From Algoriphagus machipongonensis (GTDB lineage: Bacteria > Bacteroidota > Bacteroidia > Cytophagales > Cyclobacteriaceae): a stretch of 64,000 bases of DNA. The DNA is taken from the NCBI RefSeq assembly GCF_000166275.1, contig NZ_CM001023.1, positions 3,475,001 through 3,539,000 of the forward strand. The letters are read 5' to 3'. Both the position numbers and the translations under genes were made by a program. Positions 50,789 through 59,138 of this stretch are shown here, piece by piece (the stretch's first letter is position 1; every line of letters begins with the position of its first letter). The notes under the pieces are model-generated. The model was not told the origin of the DNA and did no database searches. It worked only from the letters and a program-made list of their open reading frames with translations.

Positions 50789-51817
50789 TTAGAAATGCAC
50801 CCAGCCTTGCGCTTTAATCTGAACGCCTGTTCCGCTTTTTGTCACAAGTAGTTTTCCATCTTCAGCTTTGGTGACGTGACCTATGAAATGCACATCTGGA
50901 TGCTTCTCCAGCTTAGCGAAATCTTTTTGGTCTATGGTAAATAACAACTCATAATCCTCACCTCCATTTAGCACACAAGTGATCGGATCCAAGTTCAACT
51001 CCACAGCAGTATCAAATGTCTGTTTGTCTATAGGAAGTTTGTCTTCGTAAATAGTTGCCCCTACTCCGGAAGCTTTGCAAATGTGAAAAATCTCCGAAGC
51101 CAATCCATCAGAAATATCCATCATACTTGTGGGTACTACTTCTAGTTCTGCAAGCTCATGAACGATATCCATTCTAGCATCAGGTCTCAATTGTCTACCC
51201 GTAACTACTGTGTATTTCTCCAAGTCAGGCTTCATATCCGGATTGGCTAAAAACACCTGCTTTTCTCTTTCCAAAATCTGAAGTCCAACAAGAGCTCCAC
51301 CCAAGTCACCCGTGACACAAAGAATGTCATTTTCCTTTGCTCCAGATCGATAAGAAATCTGCTCCTTTTTAGCTTCGCCAATAGCAGTAATTGAGATCGC
51401 TAATCCCGACCTGGAAGAGGTGGTATCTCCACCAACTAAGTCTACACCATAATGGTCACATGCGGCATAAATTCCTTCGTACAAAGCCTCCACAGCTTCC
51501 AGAGAAAATCTATTGGAAAGACCAATACTCACCGTGATTTGTTTCGGGATTGCATTCATGGCAGCGATGTCCGAAACGTTTACTGCTACAGCCTTAAAAC
51601 CCAAGTGTGGTAATGGCGCATAGGATAGATCAAAATGAACTCCTTCCATCAACAAATCAGTACTGACAACTTTCACATGATCACCTGCATCAATAACAGC
51701 AGCGTCATCCCCTATCCCTTTTAAGCTTGAAGGATTTTTGATTACCACTTTTTCGTTGAGTCGGTCTATTAAACCAAATTCTCCTAAATCGCTTATTTCT
51801 GTTCTGTTTTCTGACAT
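50789..51817 (-). CDS. thiL: Thiamine-monophosphate kinase ThiL
   Basis: Phosphorylates thiamine monophosphate to thiamine pyrophosphate with ATP. The AIR-synthase-related fold is shown by KGIGDDAAVID (about 33-43), the STDLLMEGVHFDLSY loop, FKAVAVNVSDIAAM, GGDTTSSRSGLAISI (about 134-148) and MDISDGLASEIFHI. The length of 342 residues is normal. It is a single gene ending at the bidirectional terminator. Because it makes TPP by the TMP route, it implies de novo thiamine synthesis or TMP salvage in addition to uptake by the PnuT-like transporter at 12.1 kb. No riboswitch is seen near this gene. Confidence 0.95.
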   Translation of the reverse strand: MSENRTEISDLGEFGLIDRLNEKVVIKNPSSLKGIGDDAAVIDAGDHVKVVSTDLLMEGVHFDLSYAPLPHLGFKAVAVNVSDIAAMNAIPKQITVSIGLSNRFSLEAVEALYEGIYAACDHYGVDLVGGDTTSSRSGLAISITAIGEAKKEQISYRSGAKENDILCVTGDLGGALVGLQILEREKQVFLANPDMKPDLEKYTVVTGRQLRPDARMDIVHELAELEVVPTSMMDISDGLASEIFHICKASGVGATIYEDKLPIDKQTFDTAVELNLDPITCVLNGGEDYELLFTIDQKDFAKLEKHPDVHFIGHVTKAEDGKLLVTKSGTGVQIKAQGWVHF

Positions 51818-51915
51818 AATTTTATTTCAATCTGCTTTATCAAAGGTTTCCTTCTTTTTGAAACTTTCGACACCTTATCGATTTCTTATTTACTTTATAA
51901 AACTACCCTTATGGC

Positions 51916-52332
51916 TTACTCTTTACTGCCACCTGGCTTTTCCTGACACAATTCAATCAAAACCCCATTGGTGCTCCTAGGATGCAAAAATACCACTAAT
52001 TTATTATCTGCTCCTTCTTTTGGGGTTTCATTCAATATTTCAAAACCTTCGAGTTTCAGCCTTTTTACTTCCTCATATATATCTGCCACATCAAAGGCAA
52101 TGTGATGCACCCCTTCTGACTTTCGTTCAATAAACTTTGAGATCGGGCTATCTTCCCTTGATGCCTGCAATAATTCCACCTTTGTTTCTCCAACTTGAAA
52201 GAACGAAGTCTTTACTCCTTCTCCCTCCACATCTTCTGTTTTGAAATGATCCTTACCTAATAATCTGGAAAAAAGTTCATTAGATCTCTCCAAATTTGTT
52301 ACAGCTATCCCGATATGTTCAATTTTCCTCAT
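51916..52332 (-). CDS. mce: Methylmalonyl-CoA epimerase
   Basis: Glyoxalase-fold enzyme interconverting (R)- and (S)-methylmalonyl-CoA in the propionate/succinyl-CoA route. A metal-binding His is in KIEHIGIAVTNLERS, then KVELLQASR, EGVHHIAFDVADI (second His) and the C-terminal VLIELCQE (Glu). The length of 138 residues is characteristic. I use ATG at 52332 (MRKIEHIG); a frame opening eight residues upstream lacks family sequence. The mutase subunits (mutA/mutB) are not in the window. Confidence 0.94.
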   Translation of the reverse strand: MRKIEHIGIAVTNLERSNELFSRLLGKDHFKTEDVEGEGVKTSFFQVGETKVELLQASREDSPISKFIERKSEGVHHIAFDVADIYEEVKRLKLEGFEILNETPKEGADNKLVVFLHPRSTNGVLIELCQEKPGGSKE

Positions 52333-52428
52333 TTTTAAATTTCTTATATTTGCCATTGAATTATTTGCAAGGTAAATATGTTCCGACTTTACCTAGTACA
52401 TTGAATATAAAAGTAAAAGCATAAAGAT

Positions 52429-52755
52429 ATGATTATCGTTTCTGACAAAGCCAAAGAGCGCATCCTTGAACTTAAAAAAGAAGAAGGGCGTGCAATGGAA
52501 GAAAATATCCGTGTTTCGGTTAAAGGCGGGGGCTGCTCAGGTTTGATGTATGATTTGGGTTTCGATGCTAAAACCGTAGAAACTGACCAAATTTTTGAAG
52601 ACAATGGCGTAAAGATTATCGTAGACAGAAAAAGTTTACTTTATCTTGCTGGAACTACCCTCGAATTTACAGACGGATTAAATGGGAAAGGATTTCAATT
52701 TATCAACCCAAATGCATCAAGAACATGCGGTTGTGGTGAAAGCTTCTCAATTTAA
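52429..52755 (+). CDS. Iron-sulfur cluster assembly protein, IscA/ErpA/SufA family
   Basis: A-type carrier that binds Fe or [2Fe-2S]/[4Fe-4S] clusters for delivery to target enzymes. The three invariant cysteines are Cys36 (GGGCSGLMY) and Cys100, Cys102 (RTCGCGESF). The length of 108 residues is standard. Which of ErpA, IscA or SufA it replaces cannot be told without phylogeny. No suf or isc genes are adjacent. It is monocistronic, ending in a terminator; the divergent mce gene shares its 96-base upstream gap. Confidence 0.94.
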   Translation: MIIVSDKAKERILELKKEEGRAMEENIRVSVKGGGCSGLMYDLGFDAKTVETDQIFEDNGVKIIVDRKSLLYLAGTTLEFTDGLNGKGFQFINPNASRTCGCGESFSI

Positions 52756-52779
52756 ATTATTACATAACGAACTCTATTA

Positions 52780-52802
52780 AAGACAGCTTCTGAAGCTGTC
52801 TT
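52780..52802 (+). terminator. Intrinsic terminator after the IscA-family gene
   Basis: AAGACAGCTT and AAGCTGTCTT form a 10-bp stem around a 3-base loop, followed by TTCTTTTTT, 24 bases past the stop codon. Confidence 0.88.
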
Positions 52803-52878
52803 TTCTTTTTTGCACAAAACTTTAAAATCAACCTAATACTTTTTGAATACCTAATTCCCCAAATTCCACCTCATTCCT

Positions 52879-52886
52879 TACCTTTG
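52879..52886 (+). promoter_or_regulatory. -7 box (TACCTTTG) of gcvT-comB
   Basis: Exact TAnnTTTG match ending 24 bases before the gcvT ATG. It shows that the in-frame TTG at 52884, which would extend the gene by nine residues, lies inside the promoter and is not a start codon. Confidence 0.6.
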
Positions 52887-52910
52887 CCCACTATAAATTT
52901 TAACCTTACT

Positions 52911-54005
52911 ATGGAAGATCAAATCAAAGAAATTCAGCTCAACGACCTTCACATTGCCTTAGGAGGCAAAATGGTGCCTTTTGCAGGGTATAATATGCCT
53001 GTTCGTTATAGTTCAGATAAAGAAGAGCATCTCTGTGTGAGAAATGGCGTTGGCGTATTTGATGTATCCCATATGGGTGAATTTATGGTAGAAGGCCCTG
53101 AGGCTTTAAACTTGATTCAGAAAGTTACTTCAAACGATGCATCCAAGCTAGTCGAAGGACAGGCACAATATTCTTGTTTCCCTAATGAAACAGGGGGCAT
53201 CGTGGATGACCTGATTGTTTATAAATTTTCAGATGAAAAATACATGTTGGTAGTGAATGCATCCAACATTGAAAAGGATTGGAATTGGGTAAACAAATAC
53301 AATACAATGGGAGCCCAATTAACCAATATCTCTGACGACATTTCACTTTTTGCTGTTCAAGGCCCAAAAGCAATTGAAGCTGTGCAGGCACTTACACCAG
53401 TCAACCTTTCTGAGGTTAAATTCTATCATTTTACACTTGGCGAATTTGCCGGTGTCAAAGATGTGATCATTTCAGGAACAGGTTATACAGGTGCTGGTGG
53501 GTTTGAAATCTATGTTAAGAATGAAGATGCCGAACAAGTTTGGAAGGCTATTTTCGAGGCTGGAAAGGATTTTGACATCAAACCTATAGGACTTGGGGCA
53601 AGAGATACGCTCAGAATGGAAATGGGTTATTGTCTGTATGGAAATGATATCGATGATACTACTTCTCCCCTAGAAGCAGGTTTAGGCTGGATCACTAAAT
53701 TCACCAAAGACTTTACCAACTCTGAAGCCCTTTTAGCTCAAAAAGAAGCTGGCATTACCAGAAGACTGGTAGGCTTTATTATGCAGGATCGAGGAATTCC
53801 TAGGGGGCATTACAAAATCGTAGATGCTGAAGGAAATGAAATCGGTGAAGTTACCTCCGGTACACAATCCCCCAGTATGAATGTAGGTATCGGCTTAGGT
53901 TATGTGAAGAAAGAATTTGCAAAGGCAGGAACCGAAATATTTATCCAAGTAAGAAATAAAAACTTAAAGGCAATTGTAGAAAAACTGCCTTTATTGAAAT
54001 CCTGA
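52911..54005 (+). CDS. gcvT: Glycine cleavage system T protein (aminomethyltransferase)
   Basis: Tetrahydrofolate-dependent subunit of the glycine cleavage complex, releasing ammonia and forming methylene-THF. The N-terminal substrate region [40 protein letters not shown] and the folate-binding [38 protein letters not shown] segments are all present. The 364-residue length from ATG 52911 matches the family ([16 protein letters not shown]). The comB stop/start overlap (TGATG) links the two genes in one transcript. The other components (gcvH, gcvP) are not in the window. Confidence 0.95.
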   Translation: MEDQIKEIQLNDLHIALGGKMVPFAGYNMPVRYSSDKEEHLCVRNGVGVFDVSHMGEFMVEGPEALNLIQKVTSNDASKLVEGQAQYSCFPNETGGIVDDLIVYKFSDEKYMLVVNASNIEKDWNWVNKYNTMGAQLTNISDDISLFAVQGPKAIEAVQALTPVNLSEVKFYHFTLGEFAGVKDVIISGTGYTGAGGFEIYVKNEDAEQVWKAIFEAGKDFDIKPIGLGARDTLRMEMGYCLYGNDIDDTTSPLEAGLGWITKFTKDFTNSEALLAQKEAGITRRLVGFIMQDRGIPRGHYKIVDAEGNEIGEVTSGTQSPSMNVGIGLGYVKKEFAKAGTEIFIQVRNKNLKAIVEKLPLLKS

Positions 54006-54715
54006 TGAGAAAAACTGAAATCTGCTTCAGCCCGGAGTTAATCCATCTTTATGATTTGCAGGAAAAGATCGTTGTAGTAGTGGACATTTTTAGAGCCACT
54101 TCTACAATGGCCGCTGCTTTGGCTAATGGGGTCACGGAAATCAAAACTTTTGAAAATTTGGAATCCTGCAAAGAGATGGCCACTAATGGTTATTTAATCG
54201 CGGGAGAAAGAAATGGTAAAACTGCACCTGGGTTCCAATTGGGAAACTCTCCTGTCGCTTACCTTCAAAACAAATACGCTGGTCAAAAATTAGCGATGAC
54301 TACCACCAATGGAACCTTAGCTATTTCCAAGTCTAAAGGAGCATCTGAGGTTTTGATCGGTTCTTTCCCTAATCTCAGCGCTACAGTAAACTATCTTCAG
54401 TCACAGAAAAAGGATGTTTTGATCCATTGCGCTGGCTGGAAAGGCATGTTCAATTTAGAGGACTCTCTCTATGCGGGAGCTTTGACCAAATGTCTTGAAT
54501 CAACCCATATCGCATCGGATGATGGTTCACTTGCTATGAAAGCTTTGTATGAAAAAGAAGGTCATGACCTTAAAGGCTTTTTATCCCAGGCTTCTCATGC
54601 CAAAAGATTGCAGAACCATAATATCGATTCAGATATAGACTTCTGCCTCACCCTAGACCTTTTTTCTATTATTGGAAAAGTGGAAAATGGTGTGCTTAAA
54701 AGCCAGGAGATTTAA
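54005..54715 (+). CDS. comB: 2-phosphosulfolactate phosphatase ComB-like
   Basis: Member of the ComB family, first defined as the phosphatase that makes sulfolactate in coenzyme M synthesis. Segments VVDIFRATSTMAAALANGV (about 27-45), GERNGKTAPGFQLGNSP, AMTTTNGTLAISKSKGA and HCAGWKGMFNLEDSLYAG match the family. The length of 236 residues fits. This phylum does not make coenzyme M, so the enzyme probably acts on phosphosulfolactate for cysteate and sulfonolipid synthesis, or on another substrate. It is coupled to gcvT by a 1-base overlap, with no sulfonate gene nearby, and is convergent with an SDR gene. Confidence 0.87.
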   Translation: MRKTEICFSPELIHLYDLQEKIVVVVDIFRATSTMAAALANGVTEIKTFENLESCKEMATNGYLIAGERNGKTAPGFQLGNSPVAYLQNKYAGQKLAMTTTNGTLAISKSKGASEVLIGSFPNLSATVNYLQSQKKDVLIHCAGWKGMFNLEDSLYAGALTKCLESTHIASDDGSLAMKALYEKEGHDLKGFLSQASHAKRLQNHNIDSDIDFCLTLDLFSIIGKVENGVLKSQEI

Positions 54716-54719
54716 TTAA

Positions 54720-55478
54720 TTATTTCGCTAAAATTCCACCATCAATAGGATAGGCTACTCCGGTTATCCAAGATGCCTCATCAGAGACCAAAAATAAGGC
54801 CAGCGAGGCGATATCTTCCGGTTTTCCCAGGCGATTCATCAAGGTGTTTTTTGCAGTCTCTTGGACGATCGTATCGGGATTATCAAATGCTTTTGCCGAA
54901 TCCCAGATAAGAGGAGTGTCAACAGGTCCGGGGCACATTGTATTCACTCGGATATTTGGACCATAGTCAACGGCCATTTCTTTCACCAAAGCCACGAGTG
55001 CAGCCTTACTTGCACAATAAGCCGCATGATTAGGAAAACTTTTGAATGCTGCTATCGAACTATTTGCCAAAATAGTCCCACCTCCACTTTTTATCATTTC
55101 CGGAATAGCAAAACGAGAAAGAAAAAAAACTGCATTGAAATTCGTGTTCATTGTTTCCTGCCATTCTGCTAATGAAATTTCAGTAACTGAACCGAGACCG
55201 AGCTTACCCGCATTCGTAACAACAATATCCAACTTCCCAAAATTGCTTATCGCAGCTTTTACTAAAGCCTCATTCGTCTCTATTATCCCAACATCACCTT
55301 TTACAAAAACAGCCTTCCCTCCAGCCTCATTTAAACTTCTCTCCAACTCTATCCCATTTTCCTGATTTCTTCCGCTTAAGATTAAGAAAGCCCCTTCTTC
55401 CGAAAAACGTTTTGCAATCGCTTTCCCCATCCCACTGGTGGCACCAGTTATTATTGCTGTTTTACCTTTTAACCTCAT
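54720..55478 (-). CDS. Short-chain dehydrogenase/reductase
   Basis: A 252-residue classical SDR. The cofactor loop is ITGATSGMGKAIAKRF (about 10-25), VTNAGKLG follows at about 90, the catalytic Tyr-x3-Lys is in AAYCASKAALVAL (about 155-167) and the C-terminus SWITGVAYPIDGGILA is characteristic of the FabG/glucose dehydrogenase branch. A Cys replaces the more usual Ser/Gly inside the YxxxK spacer, which is not expected to matter. The gene is convergent with comB (4 bases apart), so there is no operon. Substrate unknown. Confidence 0.9.
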   Translation of the reverse strand: MRLKGKTAIITGATSGMGKAIAKRFSEEGAFLILSGRNQENGIELERSLNEAGGKAVFVKGDVGIIETNEALVKAAISNFGKLDIVVTNAGKLGLGSVTEISLAEWQETMNTNFNAVFFLSRFAIPEMIKSGGGTILANSSIAAFKSFPNHAAYCASKAALVALVKEMAVDYGPNIRVNTMCPGPVDTPLIWDSAKAFDNPDTIVQETAKNTLMNRLGKPEDIASLALFLVSDEASWITGVAYPIDGGILAK

Positions 55479-55671
55479 ATCATATAAATTCTTTACCTGA
55501 GAAAAATAGCTTTGTTAGTAGCCAAAGCAAAATATGGCCATCGAAAAAATCATATTTCACTTTCAATATCTTTTTACCATTGAAATCAACCCATGGATTT
55601 ACCATTAAAATAAACTAGATTCTAATCTTGTTAAACCTGATTTAACTTAATTTTCAATCTCTTAAAGCCAC

Positions 55672-57150
55672 ATGACTAAGATTTCAACTTGCCTTTTTTT
55701 CTTATCACTCTTATTATCGATACAGTTATTTGCCCAAACTTCCTCAGGTACAAATCCGAATATCCTGTTTATTGCCATAGATGATCTTAGGTCGGAATTG
55801 GGGCATTTTGGAAGCACTCAAATCCAAACGCCAAATTTGGATGAGCTAGCTAAAACCTCTGTCAGTTTTAAAAATCATTTTGTCCAAGTACCCACCTGTG
55901 GTGCTTCCCGAGCTTCCATGCTTACAGGAACACGCCCTAGACGAAGAGCAGAATTAGGTAACTTGATCATGCAGGATGAGTTTTCAATTAGAGCGGAATT
56001 AAGTCGCCCAGAGACCTTTATTCATCACCTTCGAAGAAATGGCTACAGAACTGTTGGAATAGGCAAAATTTCGCATTCCGCTGATGGCTTTGTGTATGGT
56101 TACGAAGAAGAAGTTTCTGATAAAAAGGAATTACCTCATAGTTGGGATGAATTTCTATTTGATGCCGGAAAATGGGGTACTGGATGGAATGCATTCTTTG
56201 CTTACGCGAATGGAGAAAATAGGCAAAGCATGAAAAGGCAGGTAAAACCTTATGAGTCTGCCGAGGTGGATGATTTAGGCTATCCAGATGGACTATCTAC
56301 CCAACTTGCAATCACAAAGCTTAGGGAATTAAAAGGGAATGATCAACCTTTCTTTTTGGGCGTAGGATTATTCAAACCTCATTTGCCTTTTACGGCACCT
56401 AAGGAATATTGGGATTTATATGAAGAGAATGAAATCTTACTGGCTCAAAACCCTTCAAAACCACAAAATGTCTCCAACCAAAGTTTAATGGAAAGTAGCG
56501 AGTTTAATGGCTATCAGCTCGGTGAGGAAAAAGCTAGCCTGAATACCCAGTTATCTGATGCCTATGCAAGAAAAATCAAACATGCATACTATGCTGCCGC
56601 TAGCTATGCCGATGCTCAGGTAGGATTGATTTTAGATGAACTCAAAGCTCTTGATTTAGAAGAAAACACGATCGTAGTTGTCTGGGGAGATCATGGTTGG
56701 CATCTTGGAGAGCAGCAAATTTGGGGTAAACACACCCTTTTCGAAAATGCATTAAACAGTGCTTTAATCATCAAAATCCCTGGAAAAGAGGAAAAGGCCC
56801 GCATAGAAAATTCCATTGTCGAGTCAGTGGATATTTATCCCACGCTTATAGAATTAGCCGGGATTCCAACTCCGTATGAATTGGATGGTGAAAGCTTGGT
56901 CTCTTTGATTGAATCCTCCATTTCACCTAAAGAGCAAACTGCATACAGTTATTTCAAAAACGGGATCAGCTTACGGGAAAAACGATATAGGTTGACAAAA
57001 TACTTTCGGGAACAAAAACCGGTTATTGAACTTTATGATCATCAAAGTGATCCTGCAGAATCTATCAACATAGCAGAAAAACACCCTGAAATTGTTCAGC
57101 AATTATTACCTCTTTGGGAAAAAGGGAATACAGGGATTTTTGAGAAGTAG
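55672..57150 (+). CDS. Secreted sulfatase (Cys-type, S1 family)
   Basis: Arylsulfatase-fold enzyme, probably periplasmic after a signal peptide (about 1-21, LLLSIQLFAQ). The metal-binding start is ILFIAIDDLR (about 31-40). The sulfatase signature PTCGASRASMLTGTRP places Cys76 as the residue to be oxidised to formylglycine, so an FGE or anaerobic maturase must exist elsewhere. VVWGDHGWHLGEQQIWGKHTLFE holds the remaining metal and substrate residues. The C-terminal YRLTKYFREQ...IELYDHQSDPAE matches the iduronate-2-sulfatase-like group. The substrate is probably a sulfated glycan. It is an isolated gene, not a polysaccharide-utilisation cluster. Confidence 0.92.
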   Translation: MTKISTCLFFLSLLLSIQLFAQTSSGTNPNILFIAIDDLRSELGHFGSTQIQTPNLDELAKTSVSFKNHFVQVPTCGASRASMLTGTRPRRRAELGNLIMQDEFSIRAELSRPETFIHHLRRNGYRTVGIGKISHSADGFVYGYEEEVSDKKELPHSWDEFLFDAGKWGTGWNAFFAYANGENRQSMKRQVKPYESAEVDDLGYPDGLSTQLAITKLRELKGNDQPFFLGVGLFKPHLPFTAPKEYWDLYEENEILLAQNPSKPQNVSNQSLMESSEFNGYQLGEEKASLNTQLSDAYARKIKHAYYAAASYADAQVGLILDELKALDLEENTIVVVWGDHGWHLGEQQIWGKHTLFENALNSALIIKIPGKEEKARIENSIVESVDIYPTLIELAGIPTPYELDGESLVSLIESSISPKEQTAYSYFKNGISLREKRYRLTKYFREQKPVIELYDHQSDPAESINIAEKHPEIVQQLLPLWEKGNTGIFEK

Positions 57151-57217
57151 GATTAAACCTTGGTGAGAACTAAGAAGTAAAAAATAATTCTTATTTTCAT
57201 CCTAAACTTTTCCTGTT

Positions 57218-57688
57218 ATGCTATACCTAATTTGGAGTGTTTTTAACATTCTGTTTTTTCTAACTTGGGCTTATCTGGCAATCTGCTTTTTAACGGGCAA
57301 GCATTCTATTTTCAAAAAAAGTTTTTCAATAGGTTATATCATTTTGATAATAGGAATAATTAGTCTCATCAGTGGCAAGTCCAAAGAATCCACAAACAGT
57401 TCTACACCAAGCAACAAACCTGTCAATATTGAAATTATTAAAATTGAAGAAAGCACCCTAAACAACTTATACCTTACACTAATCCGAGATAAGGAAACAG
57501 ATTCAATCCTTCACGATCTATCTTCTTCAACTCTTACAGGCTTTATTTCAGGTTTAAAATGGACTCACATGGGCATAAGTGAGAATAATGGAAATCTGAC
57601 TTTACTTGGCACTATTTCTTGGAAGCTATTGGGATGGACCATTTATACTCAAAACAAAGAGGTCATGATAAAGGAATCTACAGTTTAA
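57218..57688 (+). CDS. Hypothetical membrane protein
   Basis: A 156-residue protein with two N-terminal transmembrane helices (MLYLIWSVFNILFFLTWAYL, then IGYIILIIGIISLISG) and a soluble C-terminal domain of about 100 residues with mixed strands and helices (NIEIIKIEESTLNNLYLTLI). I do not recognise a family. A tail-to-tail convergent MazG-like gene is 7 bases away. Low complexity is limited to a Ser/Thr/Asn linker (about 55-70). Confidence 0.6.
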   Translation: MLYLIWSVFNILFFLTWAYLAICFLTGKHSIFKKSFSIGYIILIIGIISLISGKSKESTNSSTPSNKPVNIEIIKIEESTLNNLYLTLIRDKETDSILHDLSSSTLTGFISGLKWTHMGISENNGNLTLLGTISWKLLGWTIYTQNKEVMIKESTV

Positions 57689-57695
57689 AATCTCA

Positions 57696-58034
57696 TCATT
57701 TTAGCTTTTCATTGTTTTTGTGTCGATCTAAATCACGAATATTCTTCTTCTCCATATTCTTTTTTAACGCAGCAGTCAGATCTACTCCCGTTTGGTTTGC
57801 CAAACAAATTAACACCCACATCACATCGGCCATTTCATCTCCCAAGTCTTTCCCTTTGTCAGACTCTTTAAACGACTGTTCCCCATAAGTTCTAGACATA
57901 ATCCTGGCTAACTCCCCTACCTCTTCCATAAGGATCGTCATATTTGTAAGCTCATTAAAGTATCTTACGCCCACTGTATTGATCCAATCATCAACCAATT
58001 TTTGCGCTTCTGCTATTGTGATATCATTTTTCAT
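57696..58034 (-). CDS. MazG-like nucleotide pyrophosphohydrolase
   Basis: All-alpha NTP pyrophosphohydrolase of the MazG/dUTPase superfamily, cleaving (d)NTPs to monophosphates for housecleaning. The metal-binding ExxE and ExxD motifs are LMEEVGELARIM (about 29-40) and LGDEMADVMWVL (about 60-71). The length of 112 residues matches the short MazG-like family (similar to RS21-C6 or YpjD). The C-terminal tail is highly charged (KKNMEKKNIRDLDRHKNNE). Substrate preference is unknown. Confidence 0.92.
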   Translation of the reverse strand: MKNDITIAEAQKLVDDWINTVGVRYFNELTNMTILMEEVGELARIMSRTYGEQSFKESDKGKDLGDEMADVMWVLICLANQTGVDLTAALKKNMEKKNIRDLDRHKNNEKLK

Positions 58035-58119
58035 TTGAGAATTCTATGGTTTTTAGCAATTTGAGGTCAATATTACTTTGTAGAAAAGAATTGGCTACCA
58101 AAATCAAATTTAAAGACTT

Positions 58120-58734
58120 TTGACGATCGACTTACTTCCTTTTATACTTTCTGTATTTACTGGATTTTTTGCAATCATGAACCCAATTGCAAATATCCCA
58201 ATCTTTACCTCTTTAGTGGAAGATGCAGATAAAGAAACCAAGAGACAAATCAGTAAGAAAGCCACCATCGTAGCATTCATTATCGTATCGCTCTTTGTCA
58301 TATTGGGGAAATTTATTTTTGAGGTATTTGGCATAACAATTCCAGCTTTCAAAATCACCGGAGGGCTTCTGATATTCTTTGTGGGTTTTGAAATGCTTCA
58401 ATCTAAAAAATCAACTGTAAAGCATTTAAAGGATACCGCCTTTGATGAAAACATAGCCATTTCCCCTTTAGCAATCCCGATCCTTGCAGGTCCAGGTACT
58501 ATCGTGACAGCGATGAATTTCGTATCCTCAGGAGAATACATACATATTGTAATCGTCATTTTAACATTTGCGGTAATGTGTATTCTAACTCATTGGGCAT
58601 TCCGAATCAGCAATCGAGTGGTTAATGTGCTAGGGAAAAATGTTATCACCGTCATAGGCAAAATCATGGGGCTAATAATAGCCATCATAGGCACTAATAT
58701 GATCATTCAAGGAATTAAAGTTGCATTTGAATAA
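58120..58734 (+). CDS. MarC family integral membrane protein (UPF0056)
   Basis: A 204-residue inner-membrane protein of unknown transport function (the name MarC comes from location, not from proven antibiotic efflux). About six hydrophobic segments are visible, with the family motif FTGFFAIMNPIANIPIF near the N-terminus and AISPLAIPILAGPGTIVTAM in the middle. The start is TTG at 58120: the preceding stop is only nine bases upstream and the next ATG falls within the first helix. It starts 85 bases after the divergent MazG-like gene. Confidence 0.9.
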   Translation: MTIDLLPFILSVFTGFFAIMNPIANIPIFTSLVEDADKETKRQISKKATIVAFIIVSLFVILGKFIFEVFGITIPAFKITGGLLIFFVGFEMLQSKKSTVKHLKDTAFDENIAISPLAIPILAGPGTIVTAMNFVSSGEYIHIVIVILTFAVMCILTHWAFRISNRVVNVLGKNVITVIGKIMGLIIAIIGTNMIIQGIKVAFE

Positions 58735-58760
58735 AATTCAAAACACTAATCCATTTGATT

Positions 58761-59138
58761 ATGAACCCAAAACCAAACTCTATTGAAGAATACTTTTCTT
58801 GGTTTTCTCCCGAAATCCGTGAAAAGCTCCAGAGCATTCGAGACACTTTAAAGAAAGCTGTTCCTGAGGCAACTGAAGTCATCAGCTACCATATGCCTGC
58901 AATAAAGACAAGCGAAGTCTTAGTTTATTATGCTGCTCAAAAAAATCATATTGGATATTATCCTACCAACGAACCGATCATCGAATTCAAAAAAGAACTC
59001 GCCGGGTATGTTACCTCCAAAGGAGTTATTCAAATTCCATATGATCAAGAATTGCCATTGAAACTGATCAGTGATATTGCGATTTTTCGAAGAGAACAAG
59101 CATTGATAAAACTTGAAAATAAAAAGAAGAAGAGTTAA
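58761..59138 (+). CDS. DUF1801 domain protein
   Basis: A 125-residue protein of the DUF1801/YdhG family (CyaY-like fold), marked by IEEYFSWFSPEIREKLQSIRDTLKKAVPEATEVISYHMPA and IGYYPTNEPIIEF. The family is widespread in soil bacteria; function unknown. The ATG at 58761 is used; a TTG two codons earlier would extend the frame. It follows the MarC gene by 26 bases and may be cotranscribed with it. Its stop codon overlaps the tail of the convergent aminotransferase gene by 4 bases. Confidence 0.88.
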   Translation: MNPKPNSIEEYFSWFSPEIREKLQSIRDTLKKAVPEATEVISYHMPAIKTSEVLVYYAAQKNHIGYYPTNEPIIEFKKELAGYVTSKGVIQIPYDQELPLKLISDIAIFRREQALIKLENKKKKS

